A stretch of DNA of 64,000 nucleotides. Origin: Nematostella vectensis. Lineage: Eukaryota > Cnidaria > Anthozoa > Actiniaria > Edwardsiidae. A program made the position numbers and the translations under genes. Shown here piece after piece: positions 23,201 through 31,034 of this stretch. Within the stretch, counting starts at the first letter, position 1. Each line of letters begins with the position of its first letter. The stretch is from contig NC_064045.1 in NCBI RefSeq assembly GCF_932526225.1, positions 11,258,442 to 11,322,441 on the forward strand, read 5' to 3'. The notes beneath the pieces were generated by a model. The model was given only the letters and a program-made list of their open reading frames with translations. It was not told where the DNA came from and made no database searches.

Positions 23201-24682
23201 CCTCACTCATAGTACCTATATCACAGTTGGACGCTTCTAGTAATGGGCTCACTCATAGTACCTATATCACAGTTGGACGCTTCTAGTAATGGCCTCACTC
23301 ATAGTACCTATATCACAGCTGGACGCTTCTAGTAATGGGCTCACTCATAGTACCTATTTCACAGTTGGACGCTCCTAGTGATTGGCTCACTCATAGTACC
23401 TATATCACAGTTGTACACTCCTAGTGATAGCCTCACTCATAGTACCTATATCACAGTTGGACGCTTCTAGTAATGGCCTCACTCATAGTACCTATATCAC
23501 AGTTGGACGCTTCTAGTAATGGCCTCACTCATAGTACCTATATCACAGTTGTACGCTTCTAGTAATGGCCTCACTCATAGTACCTATATCACAGTTGGAC
23601 GCTCCTAGTGATGGGCTCACTCATAGTACCTATGTCACAGTTGGACGCTGTACGCAAGTGATGGGCCTACTCATAGTTCCTATATTTCAGTTGTATGCTC
23701 CAAGGAATGGGCTCTCCACTAATTGCTGAATGACCGTTATGATCAAAAGGCTCTTTCTATACTAAACGTTTGAGTGATCATTTGTCCAAAGAAGTACCCA
23801 TGTCTGACTGTCTGACTCTTTTTGCAGATTGATCTCGAAAAAATGAGACGGGCAGAAAGTGTGATGTACGCGCACGCTCAGTAAGTGACCACCGCTGACT
23901 TATTTGTATAGCGTTCTTTAGAAGTAGAAGAATTCCTGTCTTTTACCCTGTTGCGTATATAAGCGGCGAGCGCACAAGGCATGATGGGAAGAATTCCCGT
24001 GGGCCTTTACGGGTTGTCGATCCTTTCCATTATATACATAGCGCTGAGCTATGTTTTAATGACTAGAGACGCCTAGGGACGAGGCTGGAAACATTGAGCT
24101 GTTGATGCTGTTTTTTTTTAGGGATACGCCTAGCAAGCTGAGCAGTGAGAGTAAGGCGGTTAAGAAGGAGAAACCTAACGTTGTAACAAAGTTAGATACC
24201 ACCAAAGTCATGGTGAAGGAAGAGAAGGTATTGATGTGGGGGTGAGGGGCACTGGGAGCATATGCCCCACCCCACCCCCCTTCCCAATAATTTGAAAGCC
24301 TTATAATTTAAGCCTTCCAACCAACCAGTGTTTTCCTATGTAAATCTCAAAAAGACAATGCCCCCCTTCAAATAATGGGGGGTACATCTTTCCTGAAATC
24401 ACATTTGTATTCACAGGTGGCTCTTGATTTCTTTGGGAGACCCATCAAGAGAAAAGAACCAAAAAATGCCGGCAAAGGTAACTCATTTCTGTGCATAGAG
24501 AAAACTTTCCGTCATTTGTCTGTCTCTGCTAGATGCAATTAATGGTAATTTGTCCTGTTTAAACAGGTTCTGACGGTAAGAAAGAGGAAAGCAAATGCGC
24601 GGCTCAGGAGATCTGGTTCCGCTTTAATGAGGGTTATAGTAACGCGGTCAGGAAGAACATCAAGATACAAGAGTTACTGTAA
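5210..24682 (+). CDS. CHTF18: Chromosome transmission fidelity protein 18 (Ctf18-RFC clamp-loader subunit)
   Basis: Twenty-four exons join with continuous phase into 974 residues, essentially the vertebrate length: 5210-5306, 5414-5614, 6323-6669, 7082-7171, 9529-9581, 10402-10549, 10883-11056, 11465-11497, 12642-12739, 12982-13105, 13423-13468, 13994-14075, 15393-15486, 16099-16197, 17294-17606, 18644-18696, 19202-19372, 19979-20128, 21051-21181, 21553-21637, 23828-23880, 24122-24227, 24417-24477, 24567-24682. Visible landmarks: acidic N-terminus ([16 protein letters not shown]), RFC entry motif [18 protein letters not shown], Walker [10 protein letters not shown] in exon 9 (about residue 387), Walker [12 protein letters not shown] in exon 10, sensor-1 region [15 protein letters not shown], and C-terminal DFFGRPI and WFRFNEG, the part that binds Dcc1-Ctf8. 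With RFC2-5 it loads or unloads PCNA and supports cohesion and the replication checkpoint in the nucleus. Introns hold most of the repeats listed here. Confidence 0.97.
5661..6145. repeat. Degenerate repeat with TTAGGGT motifs (CHTF18 intron 2)
   Basis: Phrases such as TGCTATCCCTTAGGGT, CCTTAGGGTATAAAATTC, CTATCCCTTAGGGTCTTC, CTACCCTTAGGGTTAAAAAA and CTATCTTTTAGGGTTAAAA recur at irregular spacing of roughly 50-100 bp. It is interspersed with ordinary sequence and contains a poly-G run near 5844-5860. TTAGGG is the animal telomere unit, but here it is not in pure tandem array, so a diverged minisatellite is the better description. Confidence 0.7.
6670..7081 (+). other. CHTF18 intron 3, no recognised feature
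   Basis: Flanked by donor AAG|GTATGC and acceptor TTTCATTTCAG. AT-rich. I see no ORF, tandem repeat or inverted-repeat element in it. Confidence 0.6.
7195..8880. mobile_element. DNA transposon remnant with long (about 230 bp) terminal inverted repeats
   Basis: The left arm (7195-7265 plus 7838 to about 8020) and the right arm (about 8650-8880) are inverted copies. Examples are GGTTTCGCACAAGTCGAGAG on the left against CTCTCGACTTGTGCGAAACC on the right, then TATTGGTCCCCTGAACAA against TTGTTCAGGGGACCAATA. It lies in CHTF18 intron 4 and encodes no transposase that I can see, so it is non-autonomous. The left arm is split by a second element at 7266-7831. Confidence 0.85.
7266..7831. mobile_element. 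Nested inverted-repeat element inserted in the left arm of the 7195-8880 transposon
   Basis: Ends read CAGGGCTTCTGGAATTATGC on the left and GCGTTATTCCAGTAG on the right, an imperfect terminal inverted repeat. The element is flanked by TTAAGT at 7260-7265 and 7832-7837. The uninterrupted right arm of the host element has the equivalent site once (GATTTGAGTAGATATTGG in inverse sense), which shows an insertion with target duplication. Internal sequence repeats CGCGTAATTT-type phrases and has no ORF. Confidence 0.8.
9681..9985. mobile_element. Harbinger-like MITE, 305 bp, TTA target duplication
   Basis: Terminal inverted repeats AGGCCTGGCTAAACATTCAA and TTGAATGTTTAGCCAGGCCT are perfect for more than 20 bp. 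They are flanked by TTA at 9678-9680 and 9986-9988. A 3-bp TTA duplication is typical of PIF/Harbinger elements; the superfamily is inferred from that alone. It sits in CHTF18 intron 5. The interior contains smaller inverted repeats around CAAACATGTTTG and no transposase. Confidence 0.85.
10670..10760. repeat. Trinucleotide-rich GTGATGATA repeat
   Basis: Imperfect GTGATGGTGATGATAG units in CHTF18 intron 6. They give spurious His-rich and Ile/Thr-rich ORFs on the minus strand. Confidence 0.85.
11133..11355. mobile_element. MITE family A (GACTTGCAC ends), copy 1
   Basis: Starts GACTTGCACTAAATGATCAC and ends near GTGCAAGA, with inner inverted repeat TTTTTATTGGCAAA against TTGCCACCAATAAA. Shares interior phrases (GCCAAAATAAAC, CCTTTCTGAC) with copies at 26643-26871, 60878-61123 and 63336-63621. 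It lies in CHTF18 intron 7 and is diverged. Confidence 0.65.
11498..12641 (+). other. CHTF18 intron 8, no recognised feature
   Basis: AT-rich intron between donor AAG|GTATAT and acceptor TTTCTGTAG. A short phrase AATATTGCACAATATGAAA is locally duplicated near 11790-11835. I see nothing else. Confidence 0.5.
12789..12981 (+). repeat. Tandem truncated copies of CHTF18 exon 10 with its 3' splice site
   Basis: TCTGTTCTTTGTTAA-TTGTCTAT recurs at 12789, 12869 and 12945 (periods 80 and 76 bp). The first two copies run into AAG followed by GATGATC-TGCTGTGGAGG-TCTTGCCACCCAGATAAAG. That matches the start of exon 10 (12982) with an internal deletion and a stop codon. The repeat is therefore partly exonic in origin. 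Another degraded copy is at 14775-14870 in intron 12. Confidence 0.85.
13140..13380. repeat. GACA-type microsatellite flanking a duplicated exon 11 boundary
   Basis: Imperfect ACAGACAGACAG and ATGGACAGACAGACAT runs. They are interrupted at 13179-13260 by a copy of the intron 10/exon 11 junction (TTTCTTCTTCAGCCTGCAAA), also found at the real exon 11 (13423). Confidence 0.9.
14213..14757. repeat. 18-bp minisatellite, about 30 copies (CHTF18 intron 12)
   Basis: Unit GTGGTGAGTTTGACACCC with variants ACTC and ACTT; some early copies read GTGACGAG. The period is a multiple of three, so both strands show long artefactual ORFs. Almost every unit contains GGTGAGT, a near-consensus 5' splice site. Confidence 0.97.
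14860..15003. repeat. TCTG-type microsatellite
   Basis: CTGTCTGTCTGTC runs with CATC and CTTT variants. They follow a degraded copy of the exon 10 boundary and lie in CHTF18 intron 12. Open frames here in several phases are artefacts of the 4-bp repeat. Confidence 0.93.
15880..16020. repeat. Degenerate tandem repeat, about 2.5 copies
   Basis: GGCTACTGCCCT and CAAGTGTCTTGG-TTGCCT recur at about 65-70 bp spacing in CHTF18 intron 13. Nothing else is recognised in this intron (15487-16098). Confidence 0.7.
16812..17169. mobile_element. MITE with TA target duplication (CHTF18 intron 14)
   Basis: Ends GTCCAGTCAATCTA and TAGATTGACTGGAC form a terminal inverted repeat. It continues, after a short unpaired stretch, as AACCTAAAAGTAATGGCA against TGCAATTACTTTTAGGTT. 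The element is flanked by TA on both sides (16810-16811, 17170-17171), as in Tc1/mariner elements. The superfamily is inferred; no transposase is seen. Confidence 0.82.
17607..18643 (+). other. CHTF18 intron 15, no recognised feature
   Basis: Contains poly-T and poly-A tracts near 17900-17960 and low-complexity AT-rich sequence. No convincing exon, inverted repeat or tandem array is seen. Confidence 0.5.
19757..19917. repeat. Degenerate 40-45 bp tandem repeat, 4 copies
   Basis: TGATCACTCGTTCTTTCGG and TGTGAAATCTCTTTTGATCA variants repeat four times in CHTF18 intron 17. Confidence 0.8.
20449..20744. mobile_element. MITE family B (CGACGACGG ends), copy 1
   Basis: Begins AAGGACGACGGCGACGGCG and ends CCGTCGTCGTTGCTTAAGGTC. 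The interior (AATGTCC, ATTGACCGTGAAAAACGTG, AATTCCATTGT) matches the element at 36017-36350 in the opposite orientation. It lies in CHTF18 intron 18, after two poly-G tracts near 20221-20234 and 20361-20379. Confidence 0.82.
21628..21835 (+). repeat. 23-bp minisatellite carrying the exon 20 5' splice site, 9 copies
   Basis: Unit GCTAGAGAGGTGAGTATA-CAGC. The first copy overlaps the end of exon 20, whose donor is GAG|GTGAGT at 21637/21638. Seven later copies keep GAGGTGAGT or a near match; one reads GTGAAT and one GCGAGT. Using a downstream copy would usually shift the frame, because 23 is not a multiple of three. Confidence 0.95.
21925..23712. repeat. 46-bp minisatellite, about 39 copies (CHTF18 intron 20)
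   Basis: Unit TCACTCATAGTACCTATATC followed by ACAGTTGTACGCTTCTAGTAATGGCC, with regular variants (TTGGACG, CTCCTAGTGATGGGC). Variant patterns recur in blocks, which suggests higher-order duplication. Each unit contains TATATCACAG, an AG acceptor-like site, upstream of the true acceptor TTTTTTGCAG at 23827. Confidence 0.97.
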
Positions 24683-25472
24683 CGGTGCACCTTGTTCCGC
24701 AGCCTTATCAAGCATCGCCAATAGTCTATTTTGTCAGTGTTGCCATATTATTTGAAGGTAAACCTGCCTAGTTCACAAGGCAACTTGAGCCGTCAATTGC
24801 TGTGGACAGGCCAGCGGTAACAAAGGTAGTAGTCAGACATGGGTAGAGGAAAACAGAAGATAAGGAGCAATCGTGATAATCGAAATGATCGTGATAATCA
24901 GAAATGCTAAAAAAACATTACAGGGTATTGTAACCACAGGAAGACGGCGTTGATCGTCTTTCGCAAATAAAAACAATGAAAATAACTCAATCGGCTTTTC
25001 ATTATTTTTGTTTTCCTCTGAATTATTTACGAATAGAACCACAAAATATGCGTCCAAAAACACAGCTTTATCGTTGGTTTTCTGAATAGAATCGTTGAAA
25101 ATGCAAATGGCATTGTAGATAGCGCGATGGAGATGGATTTTTGGGTTCCTTGACGCAAGGATGACAAAGATGGTGGGCTGGCAGAGCGTCTTGAATACGG
25201 ATGCGTCATCATGCCACGTCATCATGCAAGGCCATCCAGCATAGCACAGCATGTGTTTTGGGTAGTAGCAAAAAAGACAATAGATAATAAATAAGGTTTT
25301 TGATACCATTGATTATTTCATTGCTAAGTAATAAGCATTGTGTGCTTTTTATTAAACCAAATTGGTCTTATTAATCAACTCAGTTCAGAATGCGATTTTT
25401 TCATTGTTAATTTAGGAACCACGTTATATGGAGTCAAGCGAATCAGCAATTTTATTGTCTTTTCTATTGAAG
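24683..25472. other. Region between convergent CHTF18 and CDR2 3' ends
   Basis: Holds both 3' UTRs. On the minus strand AATAAA (plus TTTATT at 25451-25456) lies about 20 bases past the CDR2-family stop and may be its poly(A) signal. Open frames here (for example 24833-25309, minus) lack homology that I recognise. Confidence 0.5.
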
Positions 25473-28400
25473 TTATCCCTGTAATAGTTTGCCTTCCGGG
25501 GTTCCGGGTCTACTTGGTCTAAAGTTTTTCGTATCCTCTATTTTGTTGTAAATATCTTTAAACATTTTCTTAAATCCGTGTGATGTTTTCGCGTTATTGT
25601 CAAATGTTGATGGTGGTTGATCACACATCGGACTAACTTGGACTGCTCGTTGCACCATCGGAATAGCCGAGCCAGTACCGAGTCCCCCATATTTACACTT
25701 ATCCAACAGTGCATCGTATTTCCGTACAAGTTCGTGGTACTGGTTATCGAGCTCGGAAAAGAATGACGTGCTGTGATCTCGCATAACCGAAAGCCGTTCT
25801 TCACTCGGGCTTAAAACGACAACGGCGCTGTGATCAGAAGCCAAACTCGTCTGCCGAGAAAGCTCCTCGTCCTCTACGACAACAAACGAATCATCCTCCG
25901 GCTCATCATCGCGACTGGCATTGTGATCCTCGCCTCCGTCCAACAAGATATCGATTGCACGCTCGGGAAGCGAGGCTTCTGATGCTGCGAGTCTCCATTC
26001 CTCGGCTTGCTTCGCAAACTCACGAAGTTGACTTTCCAGATGCTGGTTTTCGCGAATTAGCTCCGACAATTCGTATTCTAATTCCTCCCGCTTTCGAGTC
26101 TCAACAGAATGCTGAACCTTAAGATTAGATATTTTTTCATTGAGTAACTCCAGTTCTCTCTCTTTCTCATCGGTATCTTCATCTTTGACTGATGACCGTC
26201 TAGCGTTTTCATCGCTCGTTTCTTTCTCCTCTGTCTGTTCTTCCAGTTTAATTGCCAAAGCCACGGACAATTCCTTCTGCAGTCTCGTTCGTTCCCTCTG
26301 AAGCTCTTCGATCTCGACCCTGTAATCCTCGCATTTTGTGTCGAGGTTCTCCACCATTTCCGCCAGGTCTTTGTACCGCTTTTTCATGGAGCTGGTTTCG
26401 TTTTGCAGCTTCATGTTCGCTTTCTGTAACTCCATGGCAGTCATTTCCATTTGCTCAAATGCTTTCAGTCTGTTCTCGTTTACCTCGCGTAAAGTTTCCA
26501 ACTGCTTGCTTAAAAACTGCGAAGAGACAGGGAGATAAATCTCAGAGAAGAGTAATGTAAATATCCCTTTTGCAGGCCGCAGTTTCGCAAAAAAAATGCC
26601 TCGCCATTTATACAGGTAGCCCAAATAGGGAACTTGTCCTGAGAGATCACGTGACCTTTTGGGTGGCACATTCAAGCCAAAATAAACATAGAAATGATTG
26701 AATGACTGCGCCGGTAGCACCAGAGAACGACGAAACAGAATCTTTAACGAGAATAAGTCCTTTCTGAAAACAAAAAGCTGGCCCTATTCGTAGAAGCTGA
26801 ATAAGTTGCTTTTTGTTGCTGTTATTTTGCCGCTAAAAATCGGAGTTTACCACCCGAAACGTCACGTGATCTTTTAAAGCAAGGGCTATTGATAAGCACT
26901 GCCCGAGAGCTGTTGTCAGTAAAGGCGAACCGAGGCACTAGCCTCAGTTTAGAGGAACTAGCCGAGAGCTTGCTTGCATAATGGATGTCTCATGCATAAG
27001 TAGGTTCCTGTAGTGACTTTATTTTCCTAAATAGGGTGTCCTTATAAAATAAAAACTACTGAAAATGTGTGGAGCATTTAAAAGCGACTGCCCCCCCCCC
27101 CCCCCTCCTTCGCGCCATTTCCCAAACTCGATGTTAACAAGGGCACTCGCTTTTCAGGGAAATGCTCCACGAAGATTCACTTATTTAGTTTGGGTCAAAT
27201 GCAGTCTGAAATTATTTTCTGTACAAAACGCGTACATAAGTTATGCCACATTCACACCAAACCTTTAAATCTAACCTACGGATAATTTTGGAGGTTAAAA
27301 ATTTGTACACTGTCGCTGTAAAAATAAAAAAGCCAGCGATGAAATTCCCATAATATTTTATCCATCGTGATATTCAAAAATGACTCCAATAAAATGCTTA
27401 AATTTGTGACCGATAAAATTAAGGTTTTGGGGGTTAGTTTAAGATTTTACTGTTGAGTTTTAATTTTTCATACGGTTCAAGAAAACACCCATTATAGGGT
27501 ATCGCTCGAGAGCAGCTGTCTAAACTTACCTCATTTTTAAGAGCTTGTTCCTCGGAAAACTGATGCGATGATTTGAGTAATATCTCCAATTCCTTGTTCC
27601 TCTCCAGTAGGTTTTTACCGATTTCTGCGGCCAACTCGAGATCTGAGCGACACAAAAACGTGATAAATAAACAATCGCTTACTTGGTTTATAATAAGGAA
27701 ACATTTATGAATAAGTAATAGAGCCTGTTTAACGAAGAGAAAATGAACTTTACCATTGATAGTGAGTAAAAAGTTATCAAAAAAGTTGAGAAGGAAAAGC
27801 AATCGGATTAAAAGAAAAAGCCCGGTTATTTTTGCTAAATAAACTTTTCTAATAGAAAGGGATAATTGTATATTTACCGAATATATTCCATCGATTATCG
27901 CAATGACTGCATTTCCCCACCAAATGGGTTATATCATTATCCATATTTTAGTATAAAAACCTGTTGCGTTCACTCAGAAAAAGGTATCTTTGAGGCGCAT
28001 ATATTTTTCTTTCCTCTTGTAGAGTAATAAAGTAAGTAAATTTTGCCTCTTCGTCATCAAACAAACACAGAAGACAATGAGTGGAGGGAGCAAAAGAAAG
28101 ATTGGCTCGTAGACGCCAGATGTCAACTCTTTGTACACGGGATATGAATCAAACCTGAGATACCTGTGGATTGACGTATACCGGAAGTGGCATTCCTAAA
28201 ACCGGAACTAAATTTTAACATGTCCACAAATAACAATACACACCCAACTTCTTGACCTTCAGACAAAAACACGACTCGGAAAAACATAACAAAAGCTTTA
28301 TGTAGTCTTTTATTTGAGCCTCAACTATGCCGGTGGTTCATTGTTGAAAGAATTAAACGGTGTAGAGATTGTTGTATAAATTTAACAGGATTAGAATATT

Positions 28401-28808
28401 TGGCAAAATTTTCAATTACGAAATACGCGGCGACATAACATATTTTCGATTAGTTTCTCCTTATCGAGCTTTGTCTGTTTTTAAAATACTTAAGAAATTT
28501 AAACGTATGGTGTCGATAAAATACCAGAAAATGTTTCGTGATTGTAAAGAAAGATTTCGCGTATTATTTCCACTAGCAAACCGTAAGCAAACACATGTCA
28601 AAATAAAATAGAGCGCGTCGGTTGTTACGAATATTACTTATACAAAACGTACATTTATATTTTTAATAGTATGTCTTCATGGAGTCTTAAGATATATCGA
28701 ATCACATTTTAGGCCTTCGGAAATAGTATTTTACGATCGAGGAAAATTTCCCGAAAAATTCAACCACTCACCATCATTTAGATGTCCTCGATCTTTCGTA
28801 TCCGCCAT
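25473..28808 (-). CDS. CDR2: Cerebellar degeneration-related protein 2 family (CDR2/CDR2L-like)
   Basis: Three exons join in phase into 397 residues: 28772-28808 (MADTKDRGHLND), 27530-27642 and 25473-26516. Exon 2 carries the family signature DLELAAEIGKNLLERNKELE near the N-terminus. Exon 3 continues LSKQLETLREVNENRLKAFEQ, followed by long heptad-rich coiled coil to about residue 230. Next come an acidic segment (DDEPEDDSFVVVEDEEL), a conserved block around SFFSELDNQYHELVRKYDALLDKC split here as two motifs, and FKKMFKDIYNKIEDTKNFRP near the end. Vertebrate CDR2 is a cytoplasmic coiled-coil protein, about 454 residues, reported to bind Myc and related factors. Start: ATG at 28808, donor ATG|GTGAGT. 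The symbol denotes family; CDR2 and CDR2L diverged in vertebrates. Tail to tail with CHTF18. Confidence 0.88.
26643..26871. mobile_element. MITE family A, copy 2 (CDR2-like intron 2)
   Basis: Ends GATCACGTGACCTTTTGGGT and ACCCGAAACGTCACGTGATC are inverted repeats of about 25 bp. The interior shares AGCCAAAATAAACATAGAAATG and AAGTTGCTTTTTGTTGCTGT with the other copies. Confidence 0.85.
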
Positions 28809-30044
28809 TTCGGAAATAAACTCCAAGCTGAGATGAGTGGAAGCCATCACAAATCTTCAGAGAAAGCCACGTCCTTTCATCTTGTGGACTTAAACGAGAA
28901 GACAGTGTCTACGAGTTTTTTAGAGACGAAAGACAAGCTATCAGCTGAAAGGTCGTGTTCGTCTCACCCAATTATGCAAATGTTTGGATGTCACGGCATG
29001 GAGTCGAGGCTCTCGATGCCACGTAAGGTGGCTTGTGTGTCATGCGCTCAAAAGCGACGAATGATCTCCAAGGGCAACTCGCGTAAGCGCGCGAAAAAGA
29101 ACTTACCTCTTTAATTTATTCCATAGAACAGGGGCGGTAAGGGTTATTTTTGTGATCCGTGAACGGCCTTTTTTGTTTATCGTGAATCGTGAAAAGGACA
29201 AATTAAAAACCGTGATCCGCGATTGCTACTTTCGCCGGAATGGCGAAATTTGATCAGCGTGAGTCGTGATCTATGCTCTTTAAAAATCGCGATTTCCGAG
29301 TAAAGATTGATTCTTGTCGTCAGTTTATCGTGAAAAGGAATTTCCGATTCTTGAAACTCGTGAAACGTGCTGGGACCCCCGTCCCGCCCCTGATAGAAAC
29401 AAAACTGTTAACATTGAAACTCCGGATAATATAACTCAATTGCCATCTTAAAACAATACAAAACACACACAAATTCTAGCTATAATTGTTAAAGAAATAA
29501 CGTTGAATTGCGATTATAACTGGTATAAAAGGGATAAATCGACTCATCTGGAAACAAGAACGGAGGGTATTTCTGTGTAATAATAGTGGGTGAATGTTGC
29601 GGGAATAATAGCATAAAAGGCATATACGTCTAATACGTCTAAAAAAAGGGACGACTGCATCAGCGACGCGGGAGGTACTCAGTCTCCCTTTAGGAATATG
29701 GGTGCCGCCAAGGGTCTCTAAGACCCTGTTTAGGACAAAATATCGAAAAACAAAACATACCCAGTCTAGGACAAAAAGCCCCGATTCGCAAACCCTCTTT
29801 AGGACAGAAAACTCAATTTTCATACCTTAATTAGGGTATTATACTTGGTATTATTCACGTGAAAGTGAAAAGAAAATCGGAACCCTGTTCAGGACGGAGA
29901 GATAGATAATTTATATCCCGTTAAGGATAAAAAAAAGCTTTAAAATTATATCCTGTCCAGGAAAGAGAAGGTAAAAAAATTCTTATCCAGTAGCTTTTCC
30001 AGATCCCCCCTCCCCCACCCCCACCCCCAACAACATTATTACTT
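28809..30044. other. Region upstream of the CDR2-like gene, with diverged repeats
   Basis: The first few hundred bases hold the CDR2-like 5' flank. At 29130-29390 CGTGATCCG / CGTGAATCGTGAAAAGG phrases recur irregularly. At 29690-29990 phrases like CCCTGTTTAGGACAAAA recur (see separate entry). No gene is supported. Confidence 0.5.
29690..29995. repeat. Degenerate repeat with TTTAGGACA motifs
   Basis: GACCCTGTTTAGGACAAAA, CCAGTCTAGGACAAAAAG, CCCTCTTTAGGACAGAAAA, CCCTGTTCAGGACGGAG, CCCGTTAAGGATAAAAA and CCTGTCCAGGAAAGAG recur every 40-60 bp. The style resembles the TTAGGGT-containing intron repeat at 5661-6145. Confidence 0.7.
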
Positions 30045-31034
30045 TTATTCTCTCTTTTCACCCCAACACATAAGTCCTGAAGAGCTATTCCGACCTTCTA
30101 ACGCTCTTCCTTCCACGCAGTCTCGGTCCCAATCTCCTGTTACAACCACACGCGGTATCGAGAGCCTGTGCGGGACAGGTTGCGGGAATCCCGCTTGCGA
30201 ACCATTCTGAAAGCTTGATGTCTTACTCTCTTTACCCTTATAATATAATTTGTCCAATTTAGAAGAGTTCGATAATGACCAACTAGAGCTATCTTTAACA
30301 CTAGAGTAGAATTTGTCCATTTTAGTAGAGTTCGATAGTGATATACTAGAGGAACGCTGCCCTAGTTTCTTGTGAACCCTTACTTTAGAGCTGAGGTCGT
30401 TTGCGAGGGAAGAACTTTGTGATGGCAGACTAACCCTTCTCGAGAGGTTCTCCACAGTGAGATGGGAACTTTCCTTTAAAATGGTGGTATGCCTGTGAAA
30501 CGGATTGGAACGCCTAGACCTATCCGAAATGTTTGAATAGTTGCTATCGCTTTCAAAGCATTCGTTCAATTGATCAAACTCTTGCTCAGAATCTTCACCA
30601 TGTGTGCTTAAACTGCTGTCACCGATCATGACAGGAGACTCCGCCTTTTCTTCCCAAGCATTGGTGATATTTGGCAAGCTAGCTGAGCGCACATGACCAC
30701 CGGCTCGGTCAGCGGTATTTTGGTCTCTATACGAATACACGACCTGGCTAAATCTCGTCCTTCCGTCATGGTCCTTCAGGCTCCCTGTGGTGACGTGTAA
30801 GCGGTGTAAGAACTCTGTTGTGTGTGATCTCTCGATATAAAACTCTTTGAGTTTTCTCTCTTCTCGTTTGGAAAGGATCCTCTGTATTTGGGCGAGGTTG
30901 ACAGAGTGTCTTCTGTTTCGGTTGTGTGCAAGTCGTTCGCGAGAGGACACGCCGCCATATCTCTCCATGATAGGCAATTGGCACCTTTGGCAGTTTGGCA
31001 GAAGATTAGGTCTCAGACCGTATGACGCATGAGG
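30045..31034 (-). CDS. Unrecognised Ser-rich, mostly disordered protein
   Basis: An open frame from ATG at 30968 (MERYGGVSSRERLAHNRNRR) to TAA at 30045 gives 307 residues. The N-terminal third is basic (NLAQIQRILSKREERKLKEF). The rest is rich in Ser, Asn and acidic residues, with repeated SLSNS-KLDK-type phrases around residues 205-245 and a basic start to a C-terminal HRLSIPRVVVTGDWD segment. The frame stays open upstream through LLPNCQRCQLPI to a plausible acceptor TTTACAG at 31035-31041, so a further 5' exon may exist; I could not place it. The stop codon lies inside AATAAA (plus 30044-30049). I recognise no domain. Length and composition support coding, but the function is unknown. Confidence 0.6.
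   Translation of the reverse strand, partial: PHASYGLRPNLLPNCQRCQLPIMERYGGVSSRERLAHNRNRRHSVNLAQIQRILSKREERKLKEFYIERSHTTEFLHRLHVTTGSLKDHDGRTRFSQVVYSYRDQNTADRAGGHVRSASLPNITNAWEEKAESPVMIGDSSLSTHGEDSEQEFDQLNECFESDSNYSNISDRSRRSNPFHRHTTILKESSHLTVENLSRRVSLPSQSSSLANDLSSKVRVHKKLGQRSSSISLSNSTKMDKFYSSVKDSSSWSLSNSSKLDKLYYKGKESKTSSFQNGSQAGFPQPVPHRLSIPRVVVTGDWDRDCVEGRALEGRNSSSGLMCWGEKRE

Noticed and set aside
24833..25309. 158-residue minus-strand ORF
   Set aside because: No recognised homology; lies in the 3' flank between convergent genes and may be UTR.
28782..29114. 110-residue plus-strand ORF over the CDR2-like first exon
   Set aside because: It lies antisense to the CDR2 start exon and its upstream region, with no recognisable domain or splice support.
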